A stretch of DNA of 64,000 nt from Stercorarius parasiticus (taxonomy: Eukaryota > Chordata > Aves > Charadriiformes > Stercorariidae). The notes beneath the pieces are model-generated. The model was not told where the DNA came from. It did no database searches and was given only the letters and a program-made list of their open reading frames with translations. Below are positions 1-11,700 of the stretch, in pieces (within the stretch, counting starts at the first letter, position 1; each line of letters starts with the position of its first letter). A program made the position numbers and the translations under genes. Where the stretch lies: positions 99,063-163,062 of the forward strand of contig VWZL01005037.1 of the NCBI GenBank assembly GCA_013396915.1, in the 5' to 3' direction.

Positions 1-1289
1 CTTCCCAGTCTCCCTCTCTCTATCAAAAAATAATCAAGCAATTCAAGAATTTACATCAGTAGTAAAATACTTGCTAAATATAACTGTTTCTCAGCTGGTT
101 TTTGGAACAAATAGATCTTTTTGACCAGTTATTAATGAGGTAGTCATATCCACTTGCCCAATAAATGTCTAAGTCTCACCGCTTTCCTTATTTTTATTTA
201 TAAATTTCATAATGGCAGTAAGGCACTTTAAACGGTGTATTTCTCGGGGAATACTGCACTTCAGGGACTGGTAAAGTGACTCTGCCTTCAGCCTTTATCA
301 CCCTACGTGAGGCACAATAAACACTGAGAAATGTGCTGCCTATGGCGTGCCTTGTTATAAAGTTCATGTCCAGCAATTCTCCTGCCCCTTCTGTTTGAAT
401 TTCCTTTCTTCCCAAGCCTCTCTCAGACGTGTTCTCAGCAAGTCTAACTGATCCGTAATGATTCTGGACGACAGACGGGTGTTGAGCAGTACAGGCTCAA
501 GTCGTGCAACAGCCTCATTCACATGGCTCAAAACTCACCTACTATGGACTCCATTAAGTCCCGATTAGGGAGTATTGCTCACTCACAGGCTGGATTCTGA
601 CCCTTTTTGCCTAAAACCTTCCACTATTCCAGAAAAATTTCCTGTGCTCTTTATCGGTGTTGAGTTTTCCCAATGACTACACATTATCAGGCTTCAACTA
701 AGTCGAGTAGACCTCGCTCACAGTTTTTCTTGGGACTCAGGGTACGCTTTCTATAGAAATTCAAGGAAGGTTGTATGTCATTTATGTAACTTCTTTACCA
801 AAGTGTCAGATAACTCGGTGCTATCTTGCAAGGCGCAGAGTAAAGTTCTAGTCAAGCAGTAAACTAGAAAAGCTATGCAGAAGACAAAGTGATCCTCCAA
901 ACGTGACTGGATGCCACGTAGGAGGAATTCAAAAGTGACATTACCTACAATTGCTTTAGTTCTTGGACTGGCTTAATCAGACAAGAGGGGAAGGCCAGAT
1001 GACACTACAAACTTATCTTGCTGTGAAGACATAATTGTTAATTCTCTGTGTGGCTCTAATTCTCACACAAAAAGCTGGGCACACACATAAATATGTATTT
1101 ATTTGCCGTTATGCTAATTTTGTTAAAAAACATCAATAGTTGATCAGCTGAAAAATGTGTGCAATTTTGAAAGGCTTTTGAAAACATACATGTCTGACTT
1201 GACCTTATGACCATTTTCTCCTTCAGGCAAACCAATATTATAACCAGAACAACACGAGAGGATGAACATTGTTGGGGAGTTGCTCACTG

Positions 1290-1440
1290 TGCCTGTCATA
1301 CCCCGTTAATGCAACTTTGATTTGCCTTTGTTCTGACAGTAGCAAACAGCTGCTTGTAAATGAGCCACAGTCCCTGGGCTGCCTCCCATTATTCCACACT
1401 TTTGTTTGACAAGGTCACTTGCTGTGGGGATTTTGGGGAG
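1290..1440. promoter_or_regulatory. Candidate enhancer with SOX-like and E-box motifs
   Basis: CCTTTGTTCT (1325-1334) matches the SOX HMG-box core. CAGCTG (1347-1352) is an E-box 12 bases further on. CATTATTCCACAC and TGACAAGGTCACTTG (a nuclear-receptor-like AGGTCA core) follow. The tight cluster in unique sequence suggests an enhancer core. Confidence 0.28.
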
Positions 1441-4400
1441 AAAGAGTGTGCAGTCTATAGAATTAGAGTTAAACCACAGGCAACCCAGCTTGAATGCTCT
1501 TATTATATTTTTTTTTCATAGCACCAGCAAAGCAAGGATAACAAAGAGAAAATCTTCTGCTCTGTGAGGAAGTCAAACTTTTCTTTTTCCCAGTGTTGAT
1601 TTCATAATCCTAAAACTATCTTATAAAAAGCAAGTCATGTTTCCACAAATCCCCTTTCATTCAAATCTTAACAGAATTTATATGAAAGATGTATTTAATT
1701 ACAAAACAGGATTAACAAAAACAGATTAATATTGTTTTGTTCATCCGCTGCTACAATTCATCAGGAGACAATACCCAGCTATAGCTAACAGCAACTCTGA
1801 CAAACGCTGCAAAAACACAAAGAAACAATCTGAAAGATTTATGCCAGTTTCCACAGGAAATTGATTTATTTTTGATAGGAACCAAGACAGACTAGTCTTC
1901 CAGAAAGAAAGCGTCTCATAAGCAAATTACTGCAATGATAGCTGCCCATTTAAAGACAAGCAGACATTTCTTTGACTTGGAAGTTTCATAGTGTTGAATT
2001 AAACTGTAAAATCAGTATACGAAGACATTAGGATAGTATCTAGTGCTATCAAATCATCCCTGAACCTTCATTTTCCATTTTGACCTATGATCTTAAAGAC
2101 ACTGAAAGCTGTCATTTAGGATAGGCTGTTTCTTTATGACAACTGTTGCTTTTGAAGCCACGCATAAACAAGGAATAAGTGGCAAATATTCAAAGGGATA
2201 GCTGATACTATGGGAGGAGACAGCCAGTGGCAGTCTGCAGCCACAGATGAATCACAGCGGAGTGCTTTCAAAATTTACAAGTGAAGAAAGAAGAGGTGCT
2301 AACTTAAAAATCTCTTTCAGGCTCTTCAAGGAGGGTCACTGAAAACAATGAATGGAAATCAGTCCAAAAACCCTCGCCAGCAGCCAACTGCGCTATTCCG
2401 AAGGGGCAGTCCCGATTGTTCAGATTTTTATCTCCTCAGCCCAAAAAGTGCCTGAGCTCTTCCTGCTCTTAATCGTTTGCTTCCTAGTTTTTTGTTAGGC
2501 CAGTGGGAGAAATAATGTCTTCATCACAAAGGCCTCTGCATCTGCATTAAAAGAAAAACTTACAGACATTTCTGTAATCTATGATTTAATTTCCGAGTCT
2601 CCTGGTGTTCTCAACAGAAAGACATCGACAACCGTTAGAGAAGTTTACATGTCTTCCCTGGACAGACTGAAAAGCATGACTGATCTTGGAAGATTACATT
2701 TATGACCACAGGATAGGCAGCCTTCTACTCTCTTCCCTCTTTCAGCTAATTCAGCTTAAATCTTGCTCTCTACCACAAATCCTTCAACAGCCACCTACGT
2801 GCAATAAGAGAAGTCTTCCCAAGTTTCTGCTGGAGGTAGTCTTCCTTGTCAAATGACGATTACAAAATACATAGTTAGTGACATACCTGAAATATTCTAA
2901 CTGAATTACACTTGAATTATCCACTGCTAACAAGTAGTCATCAACAACAACAAAGTCTAATGATAATTCATTATGACAACACTCACTTTCCAATAAAGCA
3001 CGCTGAAAATATTCTGGTAGTTGACTGCCAGAGTGCAGGACGAGAGGTTGTTAGCCTCATTTGTATTCAAAGGCAGGCAAATCACTAAAACTCATTTACA
3101 TCCTTCCATCTTTCTTAGTGCATGTCAACAGCAGGTGGTCTATCGATACTACCTTTGAAATAAGTAGGTGGTTTAAATTGCCTTCAAATTTCAGTAAAAA
3201 CCCTGAATTATAGAATAGACCTCGAGTCTTAACTTTCTTGTTTTCTTTGTGTGGGCTGTAATAGAACATGAATAAGTGTGGCACTTATTTTTTAATGCGG
3301 ACTAAAATACAAACAAAGTTAAGTTTTACACACAAACCTAGGCACCTTAATCTTGAATGTTAGCAAAGACAGTCGCAGGCACCACCGTCTCTGCAAAGTG
3401 AGTTACAGAAGTTCATTCGCAAAGGTTTGAGTAAAATCCACAATACATTACGAAAGACTTCTATATATGAGGGTTTTTTTTTAAAGCACACATTTTTAGG
3501 ATAAGCAGATGAAGACTGAGTCTTGAATCCTTCAATGCATGTGTTTAAGTTTCCCTGCTGCTAGCCCACTGGAAACTACTACTCTGAATAGACTACGTTC
3601 ACTACACACTTCTAGGGACATATGTCTCTTATTTTCCTTTGTGGCACTGTGACTATTCCTAACAGCCAGTTTAAAAACACAAATCTCTGTTGTCAATCAG
3701 GACCAATTCTTGATGAAGTGAGAAGAAACACTGCCTGAGACAGGAATCAAGGACATCTTCATGCCCAGAAGAGTACAGAGCCAGCAGTAAGCAACATCAC
3801 AAATGTGTTTATACAAAACCAGAATAGATTAAAGTAACTAAAACCAGCATTTGGTTGCTTTTCCTCTGTGATGTTTGCTTTCACATTTTGACAACTCCCT
3901 CAGAATTTCTGTGAAATTCAGTGTCCGTCAAAATTAATACTTTGATGTCTGGCTTCAAACTTCTATAAAGAATGGTGCCTTTTGAAAGCAAATACAGAGG
4001 TCAGTAATAACTTCCCAGACTCTGCAGATTGTGCTAAATTAGCTCCCACATTTTGGAGAGCAGGTAGAGAAAGCATAATACACTGTCCCAGCATCCCTGA
4101 AAGATGAAGCTGGGGTCAGTCCCCGCAAATCCATTACAACCTGAGAGGGTTTGTTTGCTAGCGGGTCCGGCCTCAGTCGAGCATTAGTAAAAACTGACAT
4201 GCATGATTCGCATTTAAAGATTTGAGTAAGGTCTGGTTGCCAATAAATACACATATTTGTTTAGACGAAGGGGACTTTTCTATGTGAGAAGAGGTCAGGA
4301 TGCTGAAGGTGCCCCCTGTGCTACTAAGCATAAGGGAGCATGTACTTCACAACGAGTTAAAGATTGTTTAAAGACCAGGACAGTCATTAAGCTGTATTTA

Positions 4401-5933
4401 CTGTCTAGACAGGAATAGCTCCACCTAACCATTCCCAAAGGTTGTTAGCATTTCTAAAAATTAAGCAGCAGCAGGAAAAGGTTAAGATCAACTTACTAAT
4501 TAAGTTACACTCGCAGAAATCTGGAGAGGGGAAGGGAATGTAAATTTGAATGGCATCCCCCAGTCTGAGTACCAGTCCTCAAATGTGGGTCCTTCCTGCA
4601 TGAAGGGAAACCTTAGGACTGATAGTAGTCTCCATGCAGGGTTGATGCCCAGTCATAGAGCTGCACAAAAAAACCATCAGCTTGAGACAGATAAAAGAAA
4701 CCCCACGGAGTTTATCTAAATTACTGATAGACACAAGCAGTGTTTTCATTTTATTTCCATACTGTAAATCTACGGTCTGCTGGTAAATACATTCTCTGGT
4801 CTTTTTAAGCTTTTGGTGTTAAAAGGTGAATTCAAGATAACTGCCAAACAATGAGGCATGTTCCACGCCTAAATTATGATGTTAATTGTATGATAAAAGC
4901 AGAGATTTAGGTCACTTCCACAGTGCTTAGCAAATTCCCAAGTGCACTTGGCAGGAAAACAGAACTCCAGCGAGCTCCAGCGGCAGCAACCCGAGATAAA
5001 AGAGATCGCTTGTGGTGACAAGCATTACTCAGAAATTCCTTTGGAAGCCGTGAGACAGGATTGTCCAAGACATCCCTCAGACTCCCAGGACAGACAGAAG
5101 CTTTTCTGCTCTATAGGTTCCTGTTGGTGGAAACCTTGAGTAAAGCTCAGAGAGGTCTTAGGTTTCCATTGCCACACAGTGCTTCTACGTATGATATGCA
5201 ATATCGTTTTGTGCTCTTTTACACACCGTAGATGAGAAGAGTCTGTTGATGCAATAACAATTAAATGCTAAACCAAGAAATAACTGCATGAGCAAAGAAT
5301 GGGTGGCACGCAGAGCCACTGCCATCCACACCTCTGGAAACAGAATGGATGAATGTAAATCAATCTATTTAGAATCACTTAAATTGCTGTTTAAATCAGA
5401 GTTCAATTATTTAAACTGCAGGGAAAAAAGCCTATGTTTAGAGAATCAATTTATCCTTACTGCATTTTTATTATTAAATTTTATTATTAAAGAAAGGATA
5501 ACTCAGTGATCGATAATTGAACATATTGATAAACAGATTTTAAACTCAATTTGCACTTCCCTTTACCAACTTGTAGATATATCTACCTCAATGACATTTC
5601 AATCGAGATTTTTACATTATTCCTCTTTCGTTATACTAGAAAGGGTAAATAAGTCTTATTTATTTAATGAAGTGAGTATCAAATCTTACTCTTACTTACG
5701 TTGGACCTTTTGAGGGGAAAAAACTATTCAACTAAACATGCACCTTTTCAAATTTTGTGGATTATTGCCATTTAAATTAAGTTATCCAACTTGTTTACAT
5801 TTCAAATTGACATATTAAAAAAGCACAGCATTTTCTGGAATGAAAAACTTAATTCTTTGGGTTTGGTGACCAGGTCATGCAAAATTTTAAAACCAGTTAA
5901 ATCTCATCCTCTTACATCCAAAAATTTAGTTAG

Positions 5934-5998
5934 AGATGCGAGATGAGACGAGATGAGAAGAGAAAAAGGAAAAAAGGAAAAAAAGGAGAAAAGAAAGA
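5934..5998. repeat. Purine-rich tract with GAGATG-type repeats
   Basis: Loose repeats of GAGAT(G/C)/GACGAGATGAGAAG pass into A-runs broken by GG. Nearly all bases on the plus strand are A or G. Low-complexity sequence. Confidence 0.7.
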
Positions 5999-6369
5999 TT
6001 TTTCCACTTTCATTGTTCCTAGATAACTTTTAACAAACTTGTCACAGAAGTGGAATAAACAAAATAAATGGAAATTAAAAATAAATCCCAAACTATTTCT
6101 ACGCCTGCAGAGCACAGCACTCATACCTAAAGCTAGTTTAGCACCTCCCAGACTTTTGTTCCATATCAAATCGATGGTTTCACCATACCTTTTTCTTAGA
6201 GAGTGGAGAAACAAACCGGTAGTGCTTGAATACAGCTTATTAAATGCAAACCGAGAAGTGCCTGCGAGGGAACCACAGTACCTGCAAGCGGCACAGCAGT
6301 CGGTGTGCCTGTCTGCCCCTGCCGGGCCTCCCCCTGCCCTTCGCCTCCTGCCTTCCTTACCTCCAGGCC

Positions 6370-6740
6370 ACTGGGGGATTAAATAAACCCAGCTCTGACT
6401 CCTGACATCACTACTGCTAAGCAGACACTAATGACTTTTTTTTTTTTCTCTCTCCTTTCTCCTACTTCCCTGTGGGCAGAAGTTGATAACAAACTCTCTA
6501 TATGGCACTGTCACCCTTACTGGGGAGAAATAATAAACTCTGCAATTCCACCTCTTCTCTGCCCGTCTCTCTGGGAGGGTAGATTAATGGTGAGGCCTAC
6601 ATTTTCTCTCCACTTCCCTCAGACAAAAGGTTAATAAACCACTCAGCATTTGCTTTTTCTGGAAATGGTATGTGTGGATTAATTAGCATTTCCTAGGTAA
6701 CACATTAATACCATTGTGAGTTCTCAATACCAGGTTGTTC
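6370..6740. promoter_or_regulatory. Candidate regulatory element with homeodomain cores
   Basis: Contains GGGATTAAATAAACCC (from about 6375), TAGATTAATGG, GGTTAATAAACC and GATTAATTAGCAT (6677-6689): four A/T-core sites in about 300 bp, separated by a simple pyrimidine tract (6435-6463). The sites are seen; the regulatory role is inference. Confidence 0.3.
6435..6463. repeat. Poly-T and CT-rich pyrimidine tract
   Basis: Twelve T (6436-6447) are followed by CTCTCTCCTTTCTCC. It could act as a polypyrimidine tract on the plus strand, but no convincing AG/exon follows, so it is listed as low complexity. Confidence 0.75.
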
Positions 6741-8296
6741 CAGAGACCTATTATAAAATTGTAACCCAAAGGCAGTTGAGGATTCGTTCATCTTAGGACC
6801 AAACAAATAATTCTGGCTATGACTACAGCTGTAACTTGGCCTAGAACTGAGCAAACAGACTGCTGCATTGGATCAGGAGCATGACCAGGAGCAGAGTGAC
6901 CTACTTAGAAGCTTCTACTCTCCTTTGAGATCACTGACAGCGGGCTTTCATGCTTTAAGACAATTCATACTTGATCAAGGTTGGAGGACACACATCTAAC
7001 ATCAGCATCAGGCTATTCTAGAACAGCATCTTGCAGGGTTTCTTGTACCTTCCCCAAGCAAATTATTGACAGCAGGAGGAGACCCCACCCCTTCAGCCCG
7101 GAGCTTAGGGTGGTCTCAGAGGACATAAATGTTCAACCCCTGTCAAGCACAGAAGACACCTTCCAAGTTTCCGGGTCCTTGTGCAAGTGTGCCTGCACAG
7201 GAGTATCTTTATGTAAAAGGTGGGAGATGGGACCAGTAGCAAGAACAGAACCACTCCTGGCAGGTTCACCTTTGAAAGATGCTAAATGCAGGAACAAGTG
7301 TTGACCTTACAGATCTCAGGTGGAAGGAGATGTCTGCATGTAGTCCTGAATGCTAACTCAGAAAAGTGCCAAAAAACCACATTTCCTACTGGCTAGCAGT
7401 GGGCAACCCCAGGTCAGACCACCAGCGACTTCAGATCCCACTTGGGAGTACCACCAAATGTACAAGGAGCATAGTGACCTTAAGAGCGCGGGACCACATA
7501 TCTAACATTAAACAAGACCAAGACCGAATGTCTCACCTCCAAAGCTCCCATGCCAATATTGCAAATGTCTAAAGATTACTGCTTCCAAAATTAGCAATTA
7601 CTGATAAAAACTGATACCAAAAAGAAAAAATGCAAATATCAGCTCTACACATATATATGCCCGCCAAAAAAGAGGTAAAAACTAGAAGTACACTGAATAC
7701 AGTATCTCAAACAATCTGTCCAGTCATTCTTGTATGACTCGATTATATTTCCAGGAAGGTATCACACGCTTTCAGAGCAAGGCATCTGCCAAACTAATGA
7801 GAGCCCAAGAGTCAAAACGAAAGCACAAGTAAGTACTAAAAAATCAAAAATCCCCAAAACTGTAAGTAGACTACTGTCTAAAACTGTAGGTGCTTAGGAA
7901 AAAATTATTTCTTAACTGTAACGTAAACATTTACAAAAGTGGATTTTTTCTTCATCTGGTGTTCATCAGAAACTTCTGCTCAAGTCTCAAAGCAGCAGCC
8001 CACAATTTTTGCATCTTCTAGCACAAAAAAACCAAAGGAGGTATCACTGGGGACAGGAAGAAGAAAATCTTGAAGAGCTGGCTTGGAGTAACTAAATACT
8101 TCAAATCTAAATTTTAGTCACTTCAACATGTTTGGAAGCGATGCAGGTTGGCCGAAAGCCATCCTCAACCCAACAAGTGTACCTCACCAGCTGGCACAAC
8201 GCAGACAAGAGCCCCTGACACCTCAGGAGGGAACAGTCGGGAACAGATCGGGTGAATTAATGCGGCACTCCAGGTTGCGTGCCTGGGCAAAACTGT

Positions 8297-8376
8297 TTGT
8301 TCTTCGTCTCCGGTTTCAAAATCAGTTGGTATTTAAACCGCTTGTTCTTCAGCTCAGATTTCAAAATCGGTTTTTA
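8297..8376. repeat. 45-bp imperfect tandem duplication
   Basis: The segment TTGTTCTTC..TTTCAAAATC recurs exactly 45 bases later (unit 1 from 8297, unit 2 from 8342), with several substitutions. Because 45 is a multiple of three, an ORF on the plus strand across it reads two similar peptides (VLRLRFQNQ and VLQLRFQNR). This reflects the duplication, not evidence of coding. Confidence 0.75.
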
Positions 8377-8740
8377 TGTTTTATTGTTTTACAGTTCGGC
8401 GAGATCAAGCACAATTAGCTTAAAAAATATTATACTGCCTTTCTTCAAGGTTGAGGGAGGGTGAGGAAGCACAACATAACATTGAGTAGTTACACACTTG
8501 GGCAGCTCTTGGCACACTCAAGTTTTATGCCATAGGATACTCTGGCAGCTGTTGAAGTTACTATGTAAACCAAGACAAATAAAACTGTGCAGTGAACATC
8601 AAAGTAAACCTTTTCTGCATTTGGGAAACCAGGCCAGTCCTGCTGAAATGCCACATTACTGCTGCACAGGGAAGTTGGGACTGAAGGGACACAGGTATGC
8701 AACGGGGCTGGGGCAATTTAATAACTGCAAATTTTACTGA

Positions 8741-8756
8741 TTTTTTTTTTTTTTTT
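8741..8756. repeat. Poly-T run (16)
   Basis: An uninterrupted T16 followed by AAATAAAATTTT. No retroposon body is visible next to it. Confidence 0.85.
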
Positions 8757-11700
8757 AAATAAAATTTTCTGAGACCTTTTTTTGGATCCACACTGAAGTT
8801 TCTAGTCAGAGGCTGAACATACCAAGCCAGCTTCTGGGATTTGGAACGAGGGAGAACGGAGTTTCAGAACTGTCCTCAGGCTGCTGCAGGTGGCTGGGCA
8901 GGGGCCGGAGGGGCTCCGCGCACAAAGCCTCCAGCTCCTCTGAGGAGAAATATCTATTACTTTACAGAAATGGCCCAGAATCTATGAATTTCCATTACAC
9001 GGGGTACCAAATCAATCCAGCAGAGGGTGAAGAGGTGATTTATGTGTAAGTACTTACGGGAGGGAGAAGCTCACTAGTAACTGTCCTCATAAACACAGCA
9101 AGGGGAAGGCAGAGGCAAGCGGAACACAAGACAAAGCCACGAGGAGCTGTGCACATTTAAGCCACACGCTTTAAAGCCATGAGGAACACTCACTGTCCTT
9201 TGAACACAAAAAGAAGCTCCTTCTGACCAGTTCTGAAACTCAAAGTCCACCCAGGATACACGCTGTGACATGTGCATGTGTAGTTATGTATCCCTGAACT
9301 TCTGTACAGGACAAACAAGCCAAATAGTCAGCTTTATGCAGAATTTGAGGTGGTTACTTCTTAGGGAGTGAGCGTTAGACAGCCTCAGAGCTTTTTTGTT
9401 AAATTATAAGCTTAAGGATCTTTCAGTGGAATGGCAGAGACCACCATTCCCACTAATAAAGTTTAAAAAATAAAAACAGACAAAAGAAAATAACAAAGAA
9501 CATCAGAATTGCCCCTCCTTAGTTATTTAACATAACAAATATTTTGGTATAGCTTGCAGCTACAGTTAAGTAATTCAAACACTACTAGTATTTTAAGAGG
9601 TACCAATCACCCGTTCATAAATATTTTTTTATATACCCCAGTGTTACTTGTTTTAAAAAATGCACGCATGGGCATTCCAATTATTCCTAAAATAGGGAAA
9701 AATATGAATGTGAAAACTATTGTTATTCTACATTATTTTCCACAATCTTAAGAGAGAACACTACTTTTAGAAAGCTTAGTCACAGATTTTATTTTATACT
9801 TTATTCTATTTTCTCAGTAGCAACAGATTTCTACAAACAGGATTGCCTCACCTCCTGGCTCCAGACCTACGGTGAAAATCCACACGTGTGTGCATGCAGT
9901 TGGTTTGTAAAATCTCAGTTTACTTTCTAGCAATTACTGCTCACCACTTACAATGACACATTACCAGATTACCCATTCCAATTGCTTATTAAAGCACGAA
10001 CAGGGTATCTCAAGTCTGTCATAGACATAATCCTGGGGGTGCCTCTTCTGGTCTCTGGAGGACACCACACACATCCCAAAACATCAGTGCTACATTACCC
10101 TTTCAGTTGCATGAGGTACCTTCTAGCTAATAGCCCAATTAATCATGAGGATGTACTTGAAAAGGAAGTTGAAATCTTGTTTGGATAATGAAGCAGAGAT
10201 TATAGGATGCCTAAGAAGAAATTGTGCCATACAGGCACAAATTGAACATGTTCATTATAGTGGTACAATACACTTATTAGAACTTAAAAAAAAAATTAAT
10301 TGACAAAATCTTAATTATCATTTCACAAATTAACAAGTTCAGGTAAAAATGGATGCAGATAGATGAAGGGGTCTGAGGAATCTAATAGGGTCAAATTGTA
10401 TGCTGTTGAGAATCCACACAAATTACTCTTTTATTTATAGTTACTAGCACCACAGAAATGCTCAAAAAATGGCATCTTCTTTTACAGACGGACTGAATTG
10501 AAGAGGCTGAAAATTAAGAGGAAAATGTCTTTCTAACTGAAGATAGAACACATTCTAATATTATTGACCTACTATTGAGTCTAAAAATACATTTTCATAG
10601 TCTCTCTTCAGAGTTTCATTGTACATTAAAGAATATTTGAGTCCAGCCATGTGAGGCACTGGACTCAGGTGACGCTGGAGAGGGAACACATCCAACAAGC
10701 TCACCCTGATGTTGCTCTCCCACAAAAGATGTTACGTCTGCATGTCTTCTTCCATAAAGGTAAGGACTTCACAAATACAGAGTAAAAAATAATCTGACAT
10801 GATTTTGCAATCTGCATTTACATCCAGCCAAGCGATAATTTGTTGCTTATTCTTACATTTTTAAAGCTATTTTTTTAACCTATTTGTTAGATCCAAAATA
10901 GTCAAACCTCATTATCTAGTTTCTCTGAATTTACTTTCAAATATGAAAGCATCTCTGTTCCAGTTACTTTGGTTATTGCAGTTCCAGTATTCCAGTTATT
11001 CCATGAAACTGGTAATATAATCATTAAAATGGGAGAATATGGAGGGTACGAATTCTTTTTTCCTGCTCTGCAGCTGTTCACTTTGCAACCCTCGTTAGGC
11101 AGTGAGCAGTCCTAATCATATAGGAGTCTTGTTTTATTATAAACAGCACCCACCCCTCATTACTACCACACAAATAACTGGATTTACACACCGGAATCAA
11201 ACTTTCGAAACTGCTGTGAGACTCATGAACATTAAATACATTTTCCATATGACCAGATGCAAACCTATTGTAACTCTGGCCAAAGACAATGAGCTACTGT
11301 GTGATCAAAAGACAACGGTTCAACCTTTTCTGTGCTCTTATCCAATTCACAAATAAAGAGTATTAAAAGAGATTACAGGAAAGCCTTAAAGTACCCAGCA
11401 TTATACCTGTTTATGTTTCTGATAGCTCTGAACGTATAAACAAAGGTAGGAATTAGTGGAGGCACTAAATGCTTGTCAGTTTCAGGGTTTATATGTATTA
11501 TTTTCAGACTCTCAGGAAAACAAGGGATATTTGCACAAAGTCATAAAAACAAATCTTAATAAGAGAAAGCTAGCACAGAATTCACGGCTAGTCAAGTCAT
11601 CGCAATTAAACGTGTTCTCATTTAATGAGGATCTGGTCTGAAATCTCTCACCTGCAGGAATAAAACAACTACCATGATGGTTTAATTTTATTATTTTACC

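Noticed and set aside
8741..8756. Poly-T run as the reverse-strand tail of a retroposon
   Set aside because: No SINE, LINE or processed gene body could be recognised on the adjacent side, and no target-site duplication was seen.
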